Origin: Clostridiales bacterium
GTDB taxonomy: Bacteria; Bacillota; Clostridia; Christensenellales; Aristaeellaceae
Reading direction: 5' to 3'
Assembly (NCBI GenBank): GCA_004557805.1
Contig: SFFS01000046.1
Span: 1 to 15,867 of the forward strand
DNA length: 15,867 nt
The notes under the pieces were generated by a model. It was not told the origin of the DNA, ran no database searches, and saw only the letters and a program-made list of their open reading frames with translations. A program made the position numbers and the translations under genes. Shown here piece by piece: positions 6,692 to 13,275 of the stretch. Position 1 is the first letter of the stretch. Each line of letters begins with the position of its first letter.

Positions 6692-7570
6692 ATGCGCGAT
6701 ATCACCGTTACCACCAAAATGATCCCGCTGCTGGGCAAGCCGCTGGGACAGTCTGTTTCTTCCAAGATCAGCAACACGATGTACGAGCGCTACGGCATCG
6801 ACGTGGTGCGCTTCCCCATCGAATGCGAGAAGGAAGACCTGCCGGTGCTCGTGGCCGGCCTGCGCAAGATGAACATCAACGGTCTGGGCGTGACCAAGCC
6901 CTACAAGGTCGAAATTCTGAAATACCTCGACGGCACCGACGAGCTGGCCGGCATGATCGGCGCGTCCAACCGCGTTGTGATGAAGGATGGAAAGCTGATC
7001 GGCACCAACGTCGACGGCCGCGCCTTTACGCGCGCGCTGCGCAGGGAAACCGGTATCAATATCGGCGATAAGAAATACCTCTGCCTCGGCGCGGGCGGCG
7101 TGGGCAAGCCCATCTGCTGGACGCTGATCTTCGAAGGCGCGAAGAAGGTTTACATTCGCGATAAGTTCAACGAGGCGAGCAAAGAGCTGGCCGACCGCAT
7201 CAACGCCAAGTATCCGGGCACGGCGATCTATCTGCCTTATGAGGACGACGCCGCGCTGGCAGCCGCCGCGAAGGATTCCGACGTGATCATCAACGCCACC
7301 GGACTGGGCATGCCGCCGCACAAGGACGAAACCCCCATCGCCAAGGAGCTCATCGAACCCCGGCACATCTGCTTCGAGTGCATTTACAATCCGGCGGTGA
7401 CGCTGTTCATGCAGGAAGCGCGCGAGCAGGGCGCGACGGCGCTCAGCGGCAAGGTGATGCTGATTAACTGCGCGATGATGGGCTTTGAAGCCCTTTCCGA
7501 CGTGGAAGTTCCCTATGAAGAATGGGAAAAGCTGTTCGACGAAGCCGTCGCCGCCATGGCGGTGAAATAA
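6692..7570 (+). CDS. AroE-like shikimate/quinate dehydrogenase family protein, divergent
   Basis: The 292-residue product has the AroE fold. The N-terminal substrate domain keeps S21 and S23 of the S-x-S motif, catalytic K72 (GVTKPYK), N93 and D108 (TNVDG). The Rossmann domain carries GAGGVG (133-138) and NATGLGMPP (201-209). Several usually conserved substrate-site positions differ. The Pro and His of S-x-S-P-x-x-H-N are S24 and S27, the Asn of NVTxPxK is G66, and the C-terminal Gln after ML is C260. D157 at the end of the second strand (YIRDK), where NADP enzymes carry a basic pair, suggests NAD use and hence a catabolic oxidation. AAGGAGG at 6676-6682, inside the preceding gene, sets the start and indicates translational linkage. 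A biosynthetic shikimate role is unlikely in this context. Confidence 0.87.
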   Translation: MRDITVTTKMIPLLGKPLGQSVSSKISNTMYERYGIDVVRFPIECEKEDLPVLVAGLRKMNINGLGVTKPYKVEILKYLDGTDELAGMIGASNRVVMKDGKLIGTNVDGRAFTRALRRETGINIGDKKYLCLGAGGVGKPICWTLIFEGAKKVYIRDKFNEASKELADRINAKYPGTAIYLPYEDDAALAAAAKDSDVIINATGLGMPPHKDETPIAKELIEPRHICFECIYNPAVTLFMQEAREQGATALSGKVMLINCAMMGFEALSDVEVPYEEWEKLFDEAVAAMAVK

Positions 7571-7640
7571 ATCCCGTAATTCAGGCGTTTGATTCAGGAC
7601 GCTTGCATTAAAATTATTATCACATAAGGAGGCAAACTCA

Positions 7641-8630
7641 ATGAAAAAGTTCCTGGCTCTCGTGCTCGCAGTGATGATGGTTCTGGCCGTCGCCGTTTCC
7701 GCCAACGCGGAATGGAAGCCCACCAAGGGAATCAAGGCTTTCCTCGGCTATGGCGCCGGCGGCACCACGGACAACATCGTCCGCCCGCTGTTCTCCGTTG
7801 CATCCAACTTCCTCGGCCAGATCATCAACGTTGAAAACCTTTCCGGCGGCTCCGGTTCCATCTCCTGGGCTGAAGGCTGCGAAGCCGCTCCCGACGGTTA
7901 CAGCCTCATCTGCGGCGCCGAAACCTGCGCCCTGTACGACATGTATGACCTCGTGCCCTACACCAGCGACAGCGTGAACGTGCTGATGGTCATCGCCGAC
8001 ACCCCCAACTTCCTCTACGTCCGCAAGGACAGCCCCTACGAGACGGTTGAGGACCTCTTCAACGCCGAACTGGCCAAACCCGGCACCGTGCTGAAGACCG
8101 CTTCCGGCACCGTCGGCATCAACGCCACGACCAGCGCCGTCTACAAGGCTGTTGTGGGCGTGGACTTTGACGCGTACACCGCCGATTCTTCCTCCTCCGC
8201 CGTTGTGACCGTTCTGGGCGGCTTCGCCGATTTCGGCTTCTCCGCTTACGCCAACATCAAGGACTATGTGGACAGCGGCGACGTGCGCATCCTCTGCTCC
8301 AACTCCAACACCCGCATCATCGAAGACATCCCCTGCATCACCGAATACTATCCGGAAATGACCGACTTCTTCCCGCTCAACGCCTTCTACTGCGTGGCGC
8401 TGAACCCGGAATGCACCCAGGATATGGTCGATACCTACACTGAAGCGCTCACCGCGGCCTACAACGACGAGTCCTTCCGCGCGGCTATGGAAAACTACGG
8501 CGTGAACCTGCTCGGCCTGACCGGTCAGGAAGCCAACGACTACATCCGCAACTTCCGCGTCGCCGCCGCCAAGGCGCTCATCAACGCCGGCGCCATCAAC
8601 AAGACCATGGCGGATCTCGGCCTCGAATAA
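7641..8630 (+). CDS. tctC: TctC-family extracytoplasmic solute-binding protein
   Basis: This is the substrate-binding subunit of a tripartite tricarboxylate transporter. The 329-residue product has a signal peptide (KK, hydrophobic core, likely cleavage after ANA at about residue 23). The family loop FLGYGAGGTTDNIVRPL (about 34-50) is followed by NLSGGSGSISWAEG (about 66-79) and DGYSL (85-89). No lipobox cysteine is visible, which is unusual if the host is monoderm. An AAGGAGG at 7626-7632 gives strong initiation. Codons end in C far more often than in the flanking genes, consistent with high expression. A 70-base AT-rich gap before it could hold a weak secondary promoter, but no good pair of hexamers was found. 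The ligand is probably a carboxylate. Confidence 0.93.
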   Translation: MKKFLALVLAVMMVLAVAVSANAEWKPTKGIKAFLGYGAGGTTDNIVRPLFSVASNFLGQIINVENLSGGSGSISWAEGCEAAPDGYSLICGAETCALYDMYDLVPYTSDSVNVLMVIADTPNFLYVRKDSPYETVEDLFNAELAKPGTVLKTASGTVGINATTSAVYKAVVGVDFDAYTADSSSSAVVTVLGGFADFGFSAYANIKDYVDSGDVRILCSNSNTRIIEDIPCITEYYPEMTDFFPLNAFYCVALNPECTQDMVDTYTEALTAAYNDESFRAAMENYGVNLLGLTGQEANDYIRNFRVAAAKALINAGAINKTMADLGLE

Positions 8631-8672
8631 GCCAATCAATCTCATTCCCTTTACTCAACACTCCCTGTTTTT

Positions 8673-8702
8673 GCCGGGCCGCCGCTTCGGCGGCGGTCTG
8701 GC
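8673..8702 (+). other. 13-bp UUCG-capped intercistronic hairpin after tctC
   Basis: Positions 8673-8685 pair with 8690-8702 over a TTCG tetraloop (11 Watson-Crick and two G-U pairs). No T-run follows, so it is not a full terminator. It sits between tctC and tctB, where a stable hairpin would protect the tctC message from 3' exonucleases and raise binding-protein levels over the membrane subunits. Confidence 0.7.
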
Positions 8703-8735
8703 TCGGCGGGGCAACTTACCGGATGGAGTGACATT

Positions 8736-9239
8736 ATGAGCGAAAATAAACAGAAAAACACGGAAGGCGCGAAGTTCCTCAATCCCGGTCAGCGCTTCTT
8801 CACCGTGTTCCTGCTGGCGTTTGCGGGGTTCTTCCTCTGGCAGTCGATCGATATTCTGCATCAATATCCGAAAGTCTCCGGCCCCGCGTTCTTCCCGCTT
8901 TGCATTTCCGGCCTGATGATCTTCCTGGTGATCCTCGATTTCGTCAAGAGCCTGAAAATTCCCGCGATCGACGCGGGCGTGCCGCTTGGCCGCAAGCTGA
9001 TCGATACCTTCAAATATGTGTTCCCGAAGGAATCGTTTATCTTCCTTCTCATCTGCATTGCGTATTTCGTGCTGCTCGTTCTGGGCGTGCCGTTCATGAT
9101 CGCGTCGGTGCTGTTCCTGATGGGTTCCATGTGCTACATGATCCCGCACAACATCGTCAAGAACGCGATCTATACCGTTGTGCTGCTGGTTGCCATTTAT
9201 CTGATTTTTGTGCTCGTCTTCAAAGTATCGCTGCCCTGA
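8736..9239 (+). CDS. tctB: TctB-family small transporter subunit
   Basis: The 167-residue product is the small membrane subunit of the tripartite tricarboxylate transporter. It shows four hydrophobic segments (about 21-41, 52-67, 99-118 and 145-164; the segment near 119-133 is also hydrophobic). The first loop, about YPKVSGPAFFPLCIS, is the typical TctB region. A GGATGGAGTG site precedes the ATG. It follows tctC after a 105-base gap holding the UUCG hairpin, and its stop codon lies next to the tctA ribosome binding site. TctB is poorly conserved, so identification rests on topology, length and position. Confidence 0.9.
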   Translation: MSENKQKNTEGAKFLNPGQRFFTVFLLAFAGFFLWQSIDILHQYPKVSGPAFFPLCISGLMIFLVILDFVKSLKIPAIDAGVPLGRKLIDTFKYVFPKESFIFLLICIAYFVLLVLGVPFMIASVLFLMGSMCYMIPHNIVKNAIYTVVLLVAIYLIFVLVFKVSLP

Positions 9240-9255
9240 GGAGGGATAAGATAAG

Positions 9256-10770
9256 ATGTCTCAGTCCTTAATTGGTCTTCTTACCCCGTTCACCGATCCG
9301 ATGATGCTGGTAGCGCTGGCAATCGGCACCTGCGCGGGCGTTTACGTCGGCGCGATTCCGGGTCTGACGGGTACCATGGCGGTTTCTCTGCTCGTTTCTC
9401 TGACGTTCAGCTGGCGCACCAACATCGCGCTGGCCGCGATGTGCGGCGTGTATATCGGCGCCGTTTACGGCGGCAGCCGCAGCGCCATCCTGCTTAACAT
9501 TCCCGGCGCGCCCGCCGCGGTGGCCGACGTATTCGACGGCTATCCCATGGCCCTCAAGGGCCAGGCGGCCAAGGCCATCGGTATTGCGACCACGCAGAGC
9601 GTCGTGGGCGGCCTGTTCGGCACGCTCGCGCTGCTCATCCTCACGCCGATGGTCAGCAAGTTCGCGCTGAACTTCAGCCCGGTCGATTATTTCCTGCTTT
9701 CCATCATGGGCATCCTGATGGTCGGCGCGCTCGGCAACGGCTCTATGATTAAGGGCATGATCGCTGCCTGCATGGGCATTCTGCTCGGCCGTGTCGGTCA
9801 GGATTACGCCATGGGTATTCCGCGCTTCACGATGGGTCAGCGCCAGCTGCTGGCGGGCATCCCGTCCGTTGTGGCGATGATCGGCCTGTACGGCTTCTCC
9901 GAGGCGCTTGCGCAGGTGAACATGCGCGATGCGAAGATCGTCAAGCAGGACGTTTCCCGCATTGTGCCGGAATTCAAGGTGGTTGTGAAGCACCTGCCGC
10001 TGACGCTGCGCTGCGCCGTCATCGGCACTGTCGTGGGCGCGCTGCCCGGCGCGGGCGGCACCATTGCTTCGCTGCTGGCCTATGACCATGCCCGCCGCAC
10101 CGTCAAGAACCCCGAGGTTCCCTTCGGCGAGGGCGCGATCGAAGGCCTTGTCGCTCCGGAAAGCTCCAACAACGCCGCTGTCGGCGGCGCGTTCATCCCG
10201 ATGCTCACCCTGGGCGTGCCCGGCGACGCAGTGACCGCCATCATCATGAGCGCGCTCGTCATGCACGGCATGAACCCCGGCCCGATGCTCATGCAGAAGA
10301 GCGGCACGCTGTTCTACATTGTCGTCATGCTCAACATTCTGGGCAACCTGCTGCTCCTGCCGTTCGGTCTGACCGGCATCAAGGTGTTCGCCAAGTTCGT
10401 TGAAATCCCCAAGGGCCGCCTGTTCCCGATCATCTTCATGCTCGCCGTCGTCGGCGCGTATGTAACCAACAACATGATCGCGCACATCGGCTGGATGATG
10501 CTCTTCGGCCTGCTGGGCTATATCCTCAAGAAGTTCGGCTTCCCGGCCTCCCCGCTGGTGCTGGGTATCGTGCTGGGCAACCTGATGGAAACCAACTGGC
10601 GCAATTCGCTGATGTCCTTCCGCGGATTCGGCGGAGTCATCAACAGCATCTTTACCCGTCCCATTACGCTGGTTCTGTTCCTGGTGGTGCTGTGGACGCT
10701 CGTGAAGGGCACGCGCCCCTATCGCTGGTGCATCGAGCAGATCAAGGGTCTGTTTGCAAAGAAAAAATAA
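9256..10770 (+). CDS. tctA: TctA-family large permease subunit
   Basis: The 504-residue product is the large membrane subunit of the transporter, with many hydrophobic segments. Characteristic motifs are GAIPGLTGTMAVSLL (about 32-46), GGSRSAILLNIPGAPAAVAD (about 72-91) followed by DGYP, ALPGAGGTIASLLAYDHAR in the middle, and GVPGDAVTAI further on. These glycine/proline-rich repeats are diagnostic of TctA. GAGGAGGG at 9238-9245 overlaps the tctB stop, with 10 bases to the ATG. Such transporters typically use the proton or sodium gradient to import carboxylates. Length is normal for the family. Confidence 0.96.
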   Translation: MSQSLIGLLTPFTDPMMLVALAIGTCAGVYVGAIPGLTGTMAVSLLVSLTFSWRTNIALAAMCGVYIGAVYGGSRSAILLNIPGAPAAVADVFDGYPMALKGQAAKAIGIATTQSVVGGLFGTLALLILTPMVSKFALNFSPVDYFLLSIMGILMVGALGNGSMIKGMIAACMGILLGRVGQDYAMGIPRFTMGQRQLLAGIPSVVAMIGLYGFSEALAQVNMRDAKIVKQDVSRIVPEFKVVVKHLPLTLRCAVIGTVVGALPGAGGTIASLLAYDHARRTVKNPEVPFGEGAIEGLVAPESSNNAAVGGAFIPMLTLGVPGDAVTAIIMSALVMHGMNPGPMLMQKSGTLFYIVVMLNILGNLLLLPFGLTGIKVFAKFVEIPKGRLFPIIFMLAVVGAYVTNNMIAHIGWMMLFGLLGYILKKFGFPASPLVLGIVLGNLMETNWRNSLMSFRGFGGVINSIFTRPITLVLFLVVLWTLVKGTRPYRWCIEQIKGLFAKKK

Positions 10771-10796
10771 TTTGAAAGAAGCAAAGGAGAAAAAAC

Positions 10797-11237
10797 ATGG
10801 ACGCTGAAACTTTCGTTTCCATCATCAAACCCTATCGTGAGGGCCAGGCTGAAGCCGTGCAGATCGGCGATCCGAGCCAGCGCATCGAGTATACCCGCGA
10901 AGACGGCACCAAGGGTACCTACGGCAACTGCCGCAAGATCTTCCGTATCGTCAACGATAAGCTCCATCATTCCGAAAAGTTCGTGCTGGGCATCGCCGTG
11001 TTCGCGCCGGGCGAGGGCGGCATGGTGCATGTGCATGAGAACGCCGAGGAGTTCAGCTACATCATCTCCGGCGGCGGCTCCCAGCTGGACAAGGACAACA
11101 AGGTCTGCGGCCATTTCACCAAGGGCGACGTCAAGTTCGTGCCGAAGGGCGCGTATCACGGCGCGTTCTGCGATTCCGACGAACCGCTGGTGATGCTGTT
11201 CGGCTATTCCGCCGGCGGCGAACTGCCCAAGAAGTAA
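10797..11237 (+). CDS. Small cupin-domain protein
   Basis: The 146-residue product is a single-domain cupin. Motif 1 (GGMVHVHENAEEFSYIISG, about 74-92) gives metal ligands H78, H80 and E84 or E85. Motif 2 (GDVKFVPKGAYHGAF, about 110-124) gives H121. The metal-binding set is complete, so it is likely an enzyme (isomerase, epimerase, decarboxylase or dioxygenase) or a metal-dependent ligand binder; the family does not decide which. AAAGGAG lies 7 bases before the ATG. It follows tctA by 26 bases and is separated from the next gene by a terminator-like hairpin, so it may close the more highly expressed proximal half of the operon. Confidence 0.85.
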   Translation: MDAETFVSIIKPYREGQAEAVQIGDPSQRIEYTREDGTKGTYGNCRKIFRIVNDKLHHSEKFVLGIAVFAPGEGGMVHVHENAEEFSYIISGGGSQLDKDNKVCGHFTKGDVKFVPKGAYHGAFCDSDEPLVMLFGYSAGGELPKK

Positions 11238-11272
11238 TCGCAACCGTATTCGAAACGCAGCCCCTGCCGCCG

Positions 11273-11317
11273 CGGCGCGTGCTCATAAGGCCGCGCCGTG
11301 CGCGGCAAAGTTTTTTT
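11273..11317 (+). terminator. Terminator/attenuator-like element between the cupin and reductase genes
   Basis: GCCGCGC (11290-11296) pairs perfectly with GCGCGGC (11300-11306). AAAG and seven T (11311-11317) follow, close to an intrinsic terminator. An upstream segment (11273-11279) can instead pair with 11292-11298, which would break the terminator stem. It probably reduces rather than stops transcription into the reductase genes. Confidence 0.5.
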
Positions 11318-11320
11318 CCT

Positions 11321-11328
11321 GGAGGGAG
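11321..11328 (+). promoter_or_regulatory. Ribosome binding site fixing the first reductase start
   Basis: GGAGGGAG lies 5 bases before the ATG at 11334. It rejects an in-frame GTG at 11298, which falls inside the terminator-like hairpin. Confidence 0.75.
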
Positions 11329-11333
11329 AAAAG

Positions 11334-13259
11334 ATGCAGTTTACCTCGCTTTTTACGCCCCTGCACATCGGGCCGATGACGGTGAAGAACCGCTTCGTCG
11401 TGCCGGCGATGTCCAATAATTTTGCGCTGCCTACGGGCTGCCTGAGCGATGAATCGGTCGCCTATTACGCCGAGCGCGCCCGGGGCGGCTTCGGACTGAT
11501 TACCATCGAGGCGACCGTCGTGGAACGAAAGGCCAAGGGCGGCCCGCGCAAATCCTGTATTTTTGACGACAGCATGATCGACGGCTTCCGCAGTGTGGCC
11601 GAGGCGTGCCATGCCTATGGCGCGAAGGTGTCCGTGCAGCTGCAGCACGCCGGTCCCGAGGGCAACGCCAAGGCCGCGGGGTATCCGCTCCGCTCCGCCT
11701 CCGCCATCCCGGCAGCCTGCGGCCGCGATATTCCGATCCCGTATACGACGGAGGAAGTGTACGCGCTGGTCGATCTGTACGCCGACGCGGCCGAGCGCGC
11801 CATGAAGGCCGGGCTGGACGCGGTGGAAATCCACTGCGCGCACGGTTATCTGCTTTCCAGCTTTATTTCGCCGCGCACCAACAAGCGCACCGACGAATTC
11901 GGCGGCTCGTTTGAAAACCGTATGCGCCTGCCGAAACTGATTATCGAGGCCGTGCAGGCGCGCACGGAAGGCCGCATTGCGGTGCTGGCGCGCATCAACG
12001 GCAGCGACGAAGCAGAGGGCGGGCTTGACGTTCATGACAGCGCCGCTGTCGCGGCTTATCTGGAGGAGTGCGGCGTGGACGCGCTGAACGTTTCGCGCAG
12101 CATTCATCTGATGGACGAATATATGTGGGCGCCTACTGCGTACCATGCGGGCTTCAACGCCGATCAGGTGACGGAGATTCGCCGCGCGGTGAAGGTGCCG
12201 CTGATTACCGTGGGCCGCTATACCGAGCCATACTTCGCCGAACTGATGGTGCGCGAAGGACGCTGCGACATGGTGGCGTTCGGCCGGCAGAGCATCGCCG
12301 ATCCGCACATGCCCGAGCTGGCGCGAGAGGGACGGCTTGAAGAAATGCTGCCGTGCATCGGCTGCCTGCAGGGCTGCGTGCGCATGATGATGCAGGGCCA
12401 GCCGCTGACCTGCCTGGTGAATCCCGGCGTAGGCCATGAAAAGGATCTGACGCTTCCCAAGACAGAAACGCCCAAAAAGGTTCTGGTCGTGGGCGGCGGC
12501 GTAGGCGGCATGTGTGCGGCGTTTACCGCCGCGGAGCGCGGCCACGAAGTGAAGCTTGTGGAAAAGAGCGAGGCGCTCGGCGGACAGATGACGCTTGCGG
12601 CGTATCCTCCCGGAAAGGGCGACATTACGTGCATGGTGCGCGCGTATATCGTCCGCTGCGAGGAGGCGGGCGTGAACGTGCTGCTGAACACTGAGGCCAC
12701 GCCTGAATTCATCGCCGCGCAAAAGCCGGACGCGCTCATTCTGGCCACGGGCGCGCAGCCGTTCGTGCCGGAAATTCCGGGCATCCATGAGCCGTTTGTG
12801 CTGCATGCGGCGGATGTGCTGGCCGGCAAGGCGGCCTGCGGCGCGAAGACGCTCGTCATTGGCGGCGGCATGGTGGGCTGCGAGCTGGCCGACTATCTGG
12901 CCGAGCGCGGCCATGATGTGACGGTGCTGGAAATGCGCGACGCGCTGGGCGCGGATGTGATCGTCGAGCACCGCAAGTTGCTGATGCGCAATTTCGCCGA
13001 GCATGGCGTGAAGGGTATTACCGGCGCGGCCGTGACGCGGTTTGTGTCCGACGGCGTGGAGTATCGCAAAAACGACCGGGAAGAAGCGGCGCACGGGTTC
13101 GATTCCGTTGTGCTCGCGCTCGGCTCGCGCTCGTATAACCCGCTGTATGAAGCATGCAAGGAGCTTGCGCCGCAGGTGTTCGTCATCGGCGACGCGGTGC
13201 GCGCGCGCCGCGCGCTGGATGCGACCCGCGAGGCCTACGACGCCGCGATGTCGCTTTGA
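11334..13259 (+). CDS. NADH:flavin oxidoreductase with 4Fe-4S and FAD domains (2,4-dienoyl-CoA reductase/BaiCD type), copy 1
   Basis: The 641-residue product has the three-part design of 2,4-dienoyl-CoA reductase, trimethylamine dehydrogenase and BaiCD/BaiH. An old-yellow-enzyme FMN barrel (about 1-335) starts with FTPLHIGPMTVKNRFVVPAM and contains QLQHAG and IHCAHGYLLSSF with the likely proton-donor Y172. Four cysteines for a 4Fe-4S cluster follow: C341, C344, C348 and C360. FAD- and NAD-binding Rossmann folds come next (GGGVGG near 386; GGGMVG near 509). Enzymes of this design reduce activated C=C bonds of enoates, dienoates or enones with NAD(P)H. It is followed after 16 bases by a paralogue. 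An actual CoA substrate is not implied, as no CoA ligase is present in the window. Confidence 0.92.
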   Translation: MQFTSLFTPLHIGPMTVKNRFVVPAMSNNFALPTGCLSDESVAYYAERARGGFGLITIEATVVERKAKGGPRKSCIFDDSMIDGFRSVAEACHAYGAKVSVQLQHAGPEGNAKAAGYPLRSASAIPAACGRDIPIPYTTEEVYALVDLYADAAERAMKAGLDAVEIHCAHGYLLSSFISPRTNKRTDEFGGSFENRMRLPKLIIEAVQARTEGRIAVLARINGSDEAEGGLDVHDSAAVAAYLEECGVDALNVSRSIHLMDEYMWAPTAYHAGFNADQVTEIRRAVKVPLITVGRYTEPYFAELMVREGRCDMVAFGRQSIADPHMPELAREGRLEEMLPCIGCLQGCVRMMMQGQPLTCLVNPGVGHEKDLTLPKTETPKKVLVVGGGVGGMCAAFTAAERGHEVKLVEKSEALGGQMTLAAYPPGKGDITCMVRAYIVRCEEAGVNVLLNTEATPEFIAAQKPDALILATGAQPFVPEIPGIHEPFVLHAADVLAGKAACGAKTLVIGGGMVGCELADYLAERGHDVTVLEMRDALGADVIVEHRKLLMRNFAEHGVKGITGAAVTRFVSDGVEYRKNDREEAAHGFDSVVLALGSRSYNPLYEACKELAPQVFVIGDAVRARRALDATREAYDAAMSL

Positions 13260-13260
13260 C

Positions 13261-13266
13261 GGGAGG
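13261..13266 (+). promoter_or_regulatory. Ribosome binding site fixing a GTG start
   Basis: GGGAGG lies 9 bases before the GTG at 13276. It supports that start, which begins the family's normal FMN-domain sequence, over the in-frame upstream ATG at 13042 inside the preceding gene. Confidence 0.75.
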
Positions 13267-13275
13267 CAAACGGAA

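Noticed and set aside
5458..6777. 439-codon minus-strand frame opposite the dehydratase
   Set aside because: It is an antisense shadow that spans the junction of two real genes; no start signal or domain.
7571..7640. Secondary promoter before tctC
   Set aside because: AT-rich hexamers (TTGATT, TAAAAT, TATTAT) occur but with spacings of 14 or 20 bases, so support is too weak to list as a feature.
9268..10485. 405-codon minus-strand frame opposite tctA
   Set aside because: The translation is rich in His, Asp and Arg without motifs and opposes a clear TctA gene.
13042..13275. N-terminal extension of the second reductase from an upstream ATG
   Set aside because: It lies inside the preceding gene in another frame, and the GTG at 13276 has a good ribosome binding site and begins the family sequence.
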